Below, piece by piece: positions 56,340 through 64,000 of a stretch of 64,000 nt of DNA. The translations under genes were made by a program, and so were the position numbers. The DNA is from Torymus aiolomorphi. Its lineage: Eukaryota > Arthropoda > Insecta > Hymenoptera > Torymidae. The notes under the pieces are model-generated. The model saw only the letters and a program-made list of their open reading frames with translations, searched no databases and had not been told where the DNA came from. The stretch lies in contig CM070877.1 in NCBI GenBank assembly GCA_036365515.1, positions 65,546,522 through 65,610,521 of the forward strand. Reading direction: 5' to 3'. Within the stretch, counting starts at the first letter, position 1. Every line of letters begins with the position of its first letter.

Positions 56340-56787
56340 TTTTCATAATATTTTCGAATTAATTCACAAAATTAATTCCTGAATCCTTTCAGACATCTTT
56401 CATTGAAAGGATTCTGCAATAATATGTGATATTAATTCTGAAAGGATTCTGAAAGATTCTTTCAGAAATCATTCAGTGAAAGGATTCTGTAATGATGCTA
56501 TGTCCGGGGTATTTTCCTTTCAGAATTATTTCAGGAAATAATTTTGAAATATCTTTTAGTAACCTTTTGGTAATAATCCATGAATCCTTTCAGAAATCTT
56601 CTATTGAATAAATTTTGCAATGATATTATAAATTATTTTTGAATTATTCCATTGAATTAATTCTGAAAGGAAAATACCCCGGACATAGCATTATTACAGA
56701 ATCCTTTCACTGAATGATTTCTGAAAGAATAAAATTATTTCATGCATTCTTTCAGAATCCTTTCAGAATTAATACATGCTGTGTGGG
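56340..56787. repeat. Palindromic GAAAGGATT/AATCCTTTC region at the right end of the satellite element
   Basis: About 56395-56509 is the reverse complement of about 56677-56770. Both arms contain GTGAAAGGATTCTGTAATGA or its complement and ATGCTATGTCCGGGGTATTT. The ~165-bp centre repeats the AATTCTGAAAGG theme, which is shared with the 292-bp satellite (AATTCTGAAAGGACTTTG). Confidence 0.85.
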
Positions 56788-56875
56788 TATTTCATAGGAT
56801 ATCATGACCTTATATAATTTAAAGGTTTTTTTTTATATGTGTACTCAAAATGCTTATCGGAATTTATAGATTGTA

Positions 56876-56876
<1 letters not shown>

Positions 56877-56902
<26 letters not shown>
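56877..56902. repeat. (TA)n microsatellite
   Basis: About thirteen TA dinucleotides. Confidence 0.95.
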
Positions 56903-56906
<4 letters not shown>

Positions 56907-57461
56907 GATACAAGAAATAATCTGTTTTAAAATATCCATTTTAATCCAATTGAAAATCTGTGATGAAGATCGCGTGAAAACACACACATTTCTTATTATT
57001 TCTTTGAAAAAAGAAATTATTTTATTAGTCCCGTTTTTTTCATGCAGAAAATTTCTATCAACATATCGGATTTAAACTATTAAAATATACTCGTATTATT
57101 ATTTCTTATCGAAAATAAATTTTGTTATTAAAAGATAAATAATCAAATAATATCTTTTAATTTACTCAGAATCCAGTATCTACAGAATATAACCATATTC
57201 GTTTAAAAATTTCATTATTAATAGTTTACATAAGATAGATATAAGATAGAATTCCTGATAATAGATTCTATTGAAAGAGAAACAGTAACATAACTTCCTA
57301 TATCGAAATCTATTAAAACCGATTAAAACGAATTGAATTTTAACTTGTTTAAATAGATTTTAATAGGAAATCATGTAATTTAATCTGTTTTAATAGGATT
57401 ATTTTATTTGGCTTAATTTAGATTGACATTCAAATAGTATATGTGTATTTCTTAATATTAT
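56903..57461. other. Region downstream of the transposase gene with EnSpm-like subterminal words
   Basis: 57290-57420 holds ATCTATTAAAACCGATTAAA, AATAGATTTTAATAGGAAAT and ATCTGTTTTAATAGG. These are clustered short inverted and direct words similar to 41816-42345. CACTA-type elements carry such subterminal transposase-binding repeats. The rest is AT-rich. Confidence 0.5.
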
Positions 57462-59810
57462 TTATTGTATTTCATATTCATTTGGCATTTTACATAAATA
57501 TCGATCATTTTTTAAATTTACGTGAATTATTTTACAATTTGCATAAGTAACAGGAATGATTTCCCAATTTTCGGTATCCTGCGATTTAATTTTATTAATA
57601 TGGGTCACATCTAACGGCTTCTCTTTAAAAATATTAATTTTTGATACCTTTAAATAACATTTATTTTGATTTTTCAGTATTCCCATTATTTGATAAAATA
57701 TTCCTGATTTCGATAGTATTATAGTGTCATCTGTAAGGACTGCTTTCTTATATTTTATACTGTGTAAAACCTGATTTTTAAATAAGCATTTTTTATACTC
57801 TTCATATTGTTGATTGCTTATGTTTACAATTATACTTTTACCAATGAAAACAACTTCATCTTCGCCGTATGTAAAAAATGTTGTCAAATATCTAGGCGTA
57901 AATAAATTCGTACAAAAATCTTTAGCTGTGCTTGTATCGCACTCGAAATCTCCAGTTTTAAATGTTAAAAGTGTTAGAGATTTCTTGGTAATTTGCTGAT
58001 CCATTCCTTTGGGGTCATTACAGTTTTTCTTTAAATGATAAATATTGCTTTCTAGTGGAAAAACAGAGTTCGACCAGAGGGGTCCATTTTTTCTAACAGA
58101 TTCAACTGCATGTAGTAGTGAATGGACATTAAATGTCATTGATTCAGGTCCATAGTGCAACTCATAATATCCAACAAATTCCAATAAATCACGTTCACAT
58201 TGTAGAAGCTCAATATCAGTTATTTCAGTTTTTAAAAGAATGTATAAACTTTTGACTAATAGAGAATAATGTTTTAAGGCTTCATCATCAAGTACTCCCT
58301 TCAAACATGGGAGACTGTACAATAGAATCCAATTTTTTATTTGAGAAGATTTCCATTTTGCACGATCTTTGATCGGTTGAGGAAGTCTATGTATATTTTT
58401 TGTTGGCCTTATTAACTTCAACCTTTCCTCAATAGTTGTTTTCTGTGCTGGATTCAATTTATATTTGCATGTATTATCAGTAGTCCATTTTCTAAATATT
58501 TGTGTATCCAGTCCAGCCAATATTGCGTGCATGTATTCAAAACAAAAAGACCAAATCATGTCTATATTGGGTATTTTACTTAAACAAATATCACCCTTTA
58601 CTCCTCTAAGACCTTTGTCGTTTTTACGAATCTTTGATGGCAATTCATCGCCGTTTGTCAACTCTGCCAATTTAACGTCTTTCATGTGCGATTGATGACT
58701 TCGTAGTTCTACATTTTCTTAAAAAGTGTATCTTACGCCTGAAACACTTTTGATATAAGTGCCAGTATCATAACACCAGGTACACCCACTAAACCCATTG
58801 AATTGCAAACGTTTCTGTAATATTGGACGACAAACGGAATCAACTGGACATGAAAGAGGACAAAACTTAATATTGACTAGCTTATCGTATGCAAAAACCG
58901 TTACGCCCTTTTTGTATAAACATCGTACTTGCTCGAGAAATTTTGAAAAATATAAATTTGCTATGTTACTATTCTGCTCTTTTGTGCATAGTAACATTCC
59001 AGCTAATAGTACGTATCTAAATCTCAGGGCTGGTTTCAGACAATTTAAAATAATTTGTAGTGGCCAAAAAGAACGCTTACCACTTTTTGTTAATGGTGCA
59101 CCATCTGTACTAAAATTATAAGTGACATATTTAACATTGCCTTTATTAATATTCTTATAGAGCTCACTATCGCATATATCTTTCATTATAATGGTATTTA
59201 TTAGAATTCATTACACAACCATCATTCAAAATTTCATTTTTAATTTTTTCATTTAATAATAACATCTTTAACTGATATTCTAAATTTATTGATGTAAAAT
59301 AGTTTGTCGATTTTAGTGTAATTTCTTCTTTTGCATTGCATTTGTCACAGAGTAAGCTTTGCTTTTTAAATTTCCGTTTTGAAGTTGAATATAGTATACT
59401 TTTTTCACAATTTTTACAAAAATAATTATAAGTAACTTTATCATCTGGTGGATCAAATAAATTTGATAGATCGTAATTAGAAATATTAAAATCTTCATAT
59501 TTTGGACCAGCAAAATATTTAATCATATTGATTAGTTCTAATCTTGCAATATTTTGAATTTGAAATCTTAAACAAAATGCTACTATCATTGTTAATACAT
59601 CTAGTACCGTTAATTTATATCCATCAAACATTATAGCTTTGTATCGGTGATCAAATTTACTGTTTGAATAAGTTTCATAGTGCTCTACTTCTTCTTCACT
59701 TGTTGAATCGTGTAAATAATCGTTATATTCATTAGAATCATAAAAGTCATCTGAATCACAGTCATTTTCTGAAATATTCTCAGCTGCATGACAATTTTTA
59801 CTTTGATTTT
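57462..59810 (-). pseudogene. EnSpm/CACTA-like transposase, main exon, two frameshifts
   Basis: The acceptor is at 59811-59812 (TTTTTTTTATAG|AAAATC). The frame continues phase 1 from the previous exon with acidic sequence, then MFDGYKLTVLDVLTMI, a C-x2-C...C-x2-C zinc pair (FCKNCEKS.., LLCDKCNAKE), and the transposase core: FSTDGAPLTKSGKRSFWPLQ, VDSVCRP..QKR.QFNGFSGC.WC, YMHAILAGLDT, WKSSQIKNWILLYSLPCLKG, YGPESMTFNVHSLLH, GPLWSNSVFPLES. These are hallmark motifs of the animal tnp2/EnSpm transposase family (DD and E region with the DGA and PLWS..FP.ES boxes). The frame shifts once near 59165-59185 and again near 58715-58725; otherwise it is open to the TAA at 57462. The missing reading continuity suggests a recently dead copy. 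Confidence 0.8.
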
Positions 59811-59923
59811 CTATAAAAAAAAAAGGAAGTTGTTTTAGTATAATAAAAAACTATAAATAATCTATTAAAATGTATCAAATTTAATTGGTGTGTTAGAAGT
59901 TAAAAAGTGGCTGAAGTAAATAT

Positions 59924-60466
59924 AGTCTAGGCGCCAGGGAGGTCCCCGTGGCCGATTGAGATCCAGTCAATTACCAAAGCTATTCTTATGTATTTTGACG
60001 CGCTAATTACGAATTTCGAAGGTGATAAGCCGGAAAATGGGGAAAAAATTAGTTTTTCGGAAAATTTTCACTTTTTTTCTCAAAAAAAACAATATGTTCA
60101 TATTCTTCACGTCATTTTATGAAGAAAATGTCTTACAACATTTTTTCATAGAATGCATAGTTTCCGAGAAAAAAAATCAGGAAAGTTGAAAAAAGTAAGC
60201 TAATTTTGGGAGCGCGACGCGCGCACTTTTTTTTCTCGGAAACTATGCATTCTATGAAAAAATGTTATAAGACATTTTCTTCATAAAATGATGTGAAGAA
60301 TACGAACATATTTTTTGTTTTGAGAAAAAAAGTGAAAATTTTCTCCCCATTTTCTGGCTTATCACCTTCGAAATTTGTAATCAGCGGGTCAAAATACATA
60401 AGAATAGCTTTGGTGATTGACTGGACCTAAATCGGCCACGGGGGACCCCCCTGGTGCCTATAGACT
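59924..60466. mobile_element. 543-bp palindromic MITE in the transposase intron
   Basis: The left end AGTCTAGGCGCCAGGGAGGT is matched inverted at the right (ACCCCCCTGGTGCCTATAGACT). Arms of ~255 bp, including CATTTTATGAAGAAAATGTC and AACTATGCATTCTATGAAAA with their complements, meet at a GC-rich centre (GAGCGCGACGCGCGC). The TA positions near both ends are compatible with a TA duplication. Confidence 0.85.
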
Positions 60467-60738
60467 AATAAGTTAAACTGAATGTTTCAATTTTTACTTT
60501 CCGTCGTTGTTTGGACAACGATAGAAAACGTAAGATCGTAAGCTGAGCAAAAAGAAAAACAGCTAAGATATATAAGCTCGCGATGCGTGGTATATCGATC
60601 GCGACGTTAGCTCTGTGATGATGGTTGAACGCGGGATTAGAAACTGAGGGTCTGTGAGTTCGCGTCTCGCTCGTCGCATATCTTTTCACACTTTTATTAT
60701 TTAACGCCCCGGTACGTAACACAATTAAAATAAGTTTT
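60467..60738. other. Intron sequence
   Basis: Moderately CpG-containing stretch (GATATATAAGCTCGCGATGC; GATCGCGACGTTAGCTC; GAACGCGGGATTAG). It has some tRNA-like composition, but no cloverleaf could be built. No coding exon recognised. Confidence 0.35.
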
Positions 60739-60791
<53 letters not shown>

Positions 60792-60812
60792 TGTGGTGTG
60801 TGTGTGTGTGTA
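60739..60812. repeat. (TG)n(CG)n(TG)n compound microsatellite
   Basis: ~11 GT, then ~7 GC, then ~16 GT dinucleotides with one GG interruption. Alternating purine-pyrimidine of this type is a strong candidate for left-handed (Z) DNA. Confidence 0.95.
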
Positions 60813-60912
60813 TATTAGGTATATGGGCCCCATTTTTAAAGAAATTTTACTGATTATGAACTAGTCATACATTTTATTAAGTAATATTACATTAGCTTAC
60901 CAAGTAAATTAC

Positions 60913-61047
60913 CTTTCCCTTTTTGCAAATGATCCATGAAAGTTGATTCATCAGAGACAACGCCATTGAGATCATCATTAGCTATATTGCAATCTATATT
61001 AGTATATGATAAAACGCTTTTATTAATAGAACTATCACTTAGATTTT
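60913..61047 (-). CDS. EnSpm/CACTA-like transposase gene, exon 2
   Basis: The acceptor (TTTATTTCACAG|AAAATC) and donor (GGGAAAG|GTAATT) enclose 135 nt, entered and left in phase 1. It encodes ENLSDSSINKSVLSYTNI.. and ends STFMDHLQKGK. It is acidic and serine-rich with no known motif, typical of the linker between the N-terminal basic region and the core of these transposases. It was found only by splice-site reading because it has no ATG. Confidence 0.65.
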
Positions 61048-61156
61048 CTGTGAAATAAAATAAATAACAAAATATTTATATAAATTATATGTATAAAAGT
61101 GAATATAAATTATTAAAAATTATTCAAACATAAAAAATATCTGTATATATACTCAC

Positions 61157-61508
61157 CATCAATGTTGTGATTCATTGTAATGCACTCAGCATTAACTGTT
61201 GTATTGACAATGGCATTTATATTTTTATTTATATGAAAATCTTGAATATGATTTTCAACAATTGGTGTATTATAACTAACTATAATGCTATTAGAGCTAT
61301 CGTCGTGTGAAGATGCTGCTGCTCCTGTTTCATTATGTCTTTTATCCCAAATCTTGTATGTACGCCTATCGAGGACATATTTATATTTTTTGTCATAATC
61401 TTTGTACAGGCCTCTTTTGTATCGTTTTCTTCTAAATTTAATTCCATCGTCGATTGAAATATTATGCACATCAGTGTCACTATTTTCAGATGATTCTATT
61501 TCGTACAT
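61157..61508 (-). CDS. EnSpm/CACTA-like transposase gene, exon 1
   Basis: ATG at 61508 gives MYEIESSENSDTDVHN, then a basic block (GIKFRRKRYKRGLYKDYDKK) that could act as a nuclear-localisation or DNA-binding segment. The exon ends in NHNID at the donor GATG|GTGAGT (phase 1). The exon is 352 nt and joins in frame to 60913-61047. N-terminal ..YKRGLYKDY.. acidic/basic starts are common in this transposase family. It faces, head to head, the plus-strand gene at 62466 with ~960 bp between start codons. Confidence 0.7.
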
Positions 61509-62060
61509 TATACAAAAATAATACTAAGAAATCCAAATTTCTAATCAAAATTTATTGTAACAATATCGAATGATCGCTACCGTAAAACGAAAAAACGCAT
61601 ACATTCACTAATTTTTAAATTTTATAAATTAAAATGTTTAAAATTATTTTTTTCATTCAAGCAGTAACAAATATATTAATTAATTAATAACTAAAATTCA
61701 TTTATACAAGTAACGTTTGCTTTTTAGAATAATATGATCAATACTTAACCCCTGAATCATTATTATACCTATATCTCATTCCGAATTTCATGAAATTCAA
61801 ACAGAAATATATTTTCGAAGTCGTACGATGTCTATATTAAAAATCAATTCTAAGTAATAATAAGAAAAGAATAAATAAATAATGATCTTCTATAATGTGT
61901 TTTTATACACACCAAAATATTCTATTAACAGTTAAAATTCTATTAACAGTTAAAATTAATATCACATCAAGCATATCAAAACAAATATTCGTGTACTCGG
62001 ACGCCCTCTCGAATACGATGTAGGCAGTTATTTATCACTAGGCTATATCTAGCTATAGTT
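61509..62060. other. AT-rich part of the divergent intergenic region
   Basis: No ORF; contains a tandem ATTCTATTAACAGTTAAA duplication near 61920-61945. Confidence 0.5.
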
Positions 62061-62465
62061 ATAGGTAAAGCGTAAAGGTATGAGAGCGAGAGAGACATCC
62101 CGACATTCGCGGAAGAAAATTCCGCCGACCGCTTTCATGTTGCTCGCACTCACGGGCTTAACTTTCCAACGCAAGCTGACCAATAGGAGATCACGGCTCA
62201 CGGCAGTTGAAGCCAATGGATCTTTTCTGTTCCTTTTACACTACTGTAACGGTTGCCGCTCATCCGTACATATTATATATTGTACCTTGTACGTACGTTT
62301 TGCTATATTATAATCGCTTATAAATTATAATAATCGCAGTGTACTTAATCTTCCGTAATAAGAAGAATAGAAGATATAGTACATATTAACGCGGTACACT
62401 TGTAAATCTTCTGTGATAGAAAGATTATTAGGTTAATAGTACGAAGGAAAAATTAAGAGTGGCAA
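62061..62465 (+). promoter_or_regulatory. Probable promoter and 5' UTR of the plus-strand gene
   Basis: GC/CpG-richer than surroundings (CATTCGCGGAAGAAAATTCC, CCGCCGACCGCTTTC). It has a CCAAT word in GACCAATAGG (~62178-62187) and TATATTATA-type sequence at ~62273-62281. A purine-rich leader then runs to the ATG at 62466. The transcription start is not determined. Confidence 0.45.
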
Positions 62466-62655
62466 ATGGAAAAAAAGAAAGCAGCCATGTTTGCAGCTGT
62501 AAAATATTTACAGGGCCCAATCAGAGGGAAAAAACAAATTATTTCATGTAAATTAATAAAAAATTTTGATTCCAAAAATTACAGCAACCGCATCAAATAT
62601 GAAGTTCAATATTGTAAAGATAAAGTTTGTGCAGCAAACGTGATTGCAGTTGATG
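62466..62655 (+). CDS. Unidentified nuclear-type protein, exon 1
   Basis: ATG begins MEKKKAAMFAAVKYLQGPIR, followed by GKKQIISCKLIKNFDSKNYS and ends at donor GATG|GTAATT (190 nt, phase 1). The (M/A)FAAVKYLQGP...I.S.K.IKNFD..N pattern is like the N-terminus of insect BEN-domain or transposon-companion proteins, but I cannot confirm this. The splice junction joins exactly in phase with 62735. Confidence 0.65.
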
Positions 62656-62734
62656 GTAATTTTAGAAAATTGTTAAATAATACACACACACACATATATA
62701 TATAATTTTAAGTAAAATACTTGATTCGTTTTAG

Positions 62735-62859
62735 AAACAATGGCTGCATTACAAAACTTAATTACAAATAAACGGGTGGCTGGCCCTCCTCAAACCTTGT
62801 TGTATACAGACAGTGAAAATGAAATGAAAATTGCAAAATCTAAAAGCTCAGTTTCCAAA
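62735..62859 (+). CDS. Unidentified protein, exon 2
   Basis: The acceptor (GATTCGTTTTAG) completes the split codon. It encodes ETMAALQNLITNKRVAGPPQ, TLLYTDSENEMKIAKSKSS and ends VSK at donor AAA|GTAAGT (125 nt, phase 0). It has no known domain; the Ser/Lys-rich end suggests a flexible linker. Confidence 0.65.
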
Positions 62860-62939
62860 GTAAGTTGTGAGTTTTTTTAATTTCATATACTGATCACACA
62901 TCTAGAAAGAATAGCTGTTTAAAGTGTTTTTTTTTTCAG

Positions 62940-63053
62940 GACAATAATGCATCAGATAATTTAAAATCAATAATCAATTCAAAATTACAAAGCTATAATT
63001 CTGTATTATCTGATGTGACGCAATCTGAAACCGATAATAATGATAATAAACAG
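62940..63053 (+). CDS. Unidentified protein, exon 3
   Basis: The acceptor (TTTTTTTTTTCAG) starts a 114-nt phase-0 exon: DNNASDNLKSIINSKLQSYN, SVLSDVTQSETDNNDNKQ, donor CAG|GTAAAA. It is low-complexity Asn/Asp/Ser sequence. The gene continues beyond the window; any conserved C-terminal domain is not visible here. Confidence 0.6.
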
Positions 63054-63129
63054 GTAAAATATCCAGTACATATATACTTTATATATACTAAATTATATAC
63101 TTTTTTTATATGAAAAATAAAATTGTTTC

Positions 63130-63471
63130 TGTTGAGGTGTGGTAATATTAATAAGGAGAGACACTTTTATATATAAAGAATGACTGGTTTATTCAGTTTC
63201 AGTATAAAGGTAATCCGAGCGCTTCATAGCGACTCGCGCAAGGTGCTTTCCGCTCAGCGTGCGGCAGTAGAGAGACAGAGCAGCGTATCGTTCGCTGCCT
63301 CTCGACTTAGACTTAATGCTTGCTCACGCACACACTCTAGGAAGGGGAGAGGTACATGTTTACACTCGGACCCATACGACATTGCGCGCTCTCGATACAG
63401 TCGCGCGCTCACACATACCTACTGTATATATATATTCATGCGTACAATATAGATGTATACTATTTTCAACA
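63130..63471. mobile_element. Solo LTR (342 bp) with 5-bp target duplication
   Basis: Starts TGTTGAGGTGTGG and ends TATTTTCAACA, giving TGTTGA...TCAACA ends. It is flanked by GTTTC at 63125-63129 and 63472-63476. It is GC-richer than the intron around it and contains a TATATATAAAG promoter-like word (~63165-63178). It lies in intron 3 of the plus-strand gene. The frames crossing it are artefacts. Confidence 0.88.
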
Positions 63472-63693
63472 GTTTCCATGGGAAATAATACACAAAAATT
63501 ATAAAGTGAGTAAACTATACCTAATATTTCTAAATAGTCATTATCACTTCATGGTAGGCTACAACTTTGTCAGATTGAAACTTTCATTTAATTGAAATAA
63601 ATTTTACTGCTTTTATCATTTATAATCCAATCAATTGGAATTGTATTACAAATATGTATGACTGACATTCATGAGAAAGGTTAATGAAGAAAT

Positions 63694-63932
63694 AGTAAAG
63701 ATATGAGCTATAGAAAACTTTTCTCTTGTGGGCATACTTATGAGCCAATACTTTTATAAAGTTTACTGAGAAACCTTTAATATATGATAATAGACATAGT
63801 GATTTGTGATTTAGTAAAGGGATGAGCTATAGAAAACTTTTTTCTTGTGGGCGTACCTTTGAGCCAATACTTTTATAAAGTTAATTGAGAAACACTTAAT
63901 ATATGATAATAGACATAGTGATTCATGATTTA
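63694..63932 (+). repeat. 119-bp tandem duplication
   Basis: AGTAAAGATATGAGCTATAG at 63694 recurs as AGTAAAGGGATGAGCTATAG at 63813. The units match through CATAGTGATT.. with a few substitutions. It lies in the intron. Confidence 0.9.
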
Positions 63933-64000
63933 TGATACTACTAAGAAAAAACCATGTATATTTGTTTTTGCTAAAATCTGAAAAAATATAGAGAAAAAAA

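Larger units (their letters stand above)
42348..56787. mobile_element. 14.4-kb TIR-bounded element containing a large satellite
   Basis: The left terminus CCCATACAGCATG (42348-42360) is matched inverted by CATGCTGTGTGGG (56775-56787). Both are flanked externally by TA (42346-42347 and 56788-56789). The sequence between consists mainly of the 292-bp satellite and related GAAAGGATT/AATCCTTTC palindromic sequence on the right. A second right-type end (ATGCTATGTCCGGGG|TA, 56495-56511) and left-type end (TA|CCCCGGACATAGCAT, 56675-56691) lie near the right terminus. No transposase is inside. The 54.95-56.34 kb part is unrelated to the satellite and may be an insertion. The assignment as one element is inference. 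Confidence 0.5.

Noticed and set aside
60580..60700. Possible tRNA in the CpG-containing intron stretch
   Set aside because: Words such as GGTCTGTGAGTTCGCGTCTC recall a B box, but no cloverleaf or matching A box at correct spacing could be drawn.

Overview
This is a repeat-dominated, AT-rich nuclear sequence from an animal, most likely an insect and plausibly a hymenopteran. The evidence is spliced exons with GT/AG junctions, a DUF4806-type gene, tRNA-derived SINEs, R1-like and CR1/jockey-like retrotransposon ends, animal-type EnSpm/CACTA transposase exons, many palindromic MITEs and two large satellites. I see no bacterial operons, rRNA genes or CRISPR arrays. The host assignment is inference from gene families and composition.

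Layout. 1-2.7 kb: a fold-back repeat and a hAT-like MITE. 2.7-9.5 kb: a satellite of ~163-bp monomers arranged mostly as alternating A/B dimers, with diverged flanking monomers. 10.3-24.3 kb: three exons of a DUF4806-like gene (10313-10515, 11536-11695, 24186-24277). Its last intron is ~12.5 kb and is almost filled by one long-TIR element (12246-24112). That element carries a truncated transposase-like ORF and was itself invaded by a 1.34-kb solo LTR and an 8-kb, nearly intact, LTR-flanked element whose only recognisable protein is a gag-like polypeptide with ten CCHC zinc knuckles. 24.9-31.3 kb: a ~160-bp tandem array split by an R1-like insertion, a 788-bp palindrome with twelve CACGTG sites, hairpin clusters, a (ACGC)n tract and a 1.15-kb palindromic element. 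32.1-33.3 kb: a second locus of the 163-bp satellite superfamily with an internal inversion, then a polypurine tract. 33.5-37.7 kb: a solo LTR with two nested insertions (a pogo-like TA element and a CR1/jockey-like fragment). 38.4-42.3 kb: a SINE, a small TIR element, a hairpin-forming inverted repeat and an orphan THAP-domain first exon. 42.3-56.8 kb: a ~292-bp higher-order satellite (about 39 monomers) that lies between matching terminal inverted repeats with TA flanks. 57.4-61.5 kb (minus strand): a three-exon EnSpm/CACTA-like transposase gene broken by two frameshifts. 62.4-63.1 kb (plus strand): the first three exons of a divergently transcribed gene running out of the window, with a solo LTR in its third intron.

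How it fits together: two probable genes (DUF4806-like and the 62.4-kb gene) and one orphan THAP exon sit among nested elements. Target-site duplications are readable for many insertions, so their relative order can be reconstructed. The 8-kb LTR element is the youngest large insertion (its LTRs differ at only about seven positions by eye). The most unusual structures are the satellite apparently carried inside a TIR element, the ten-knuckle gag-only LTR element, and the dispersed, partly inverted relatives of the 163-bp satellite.
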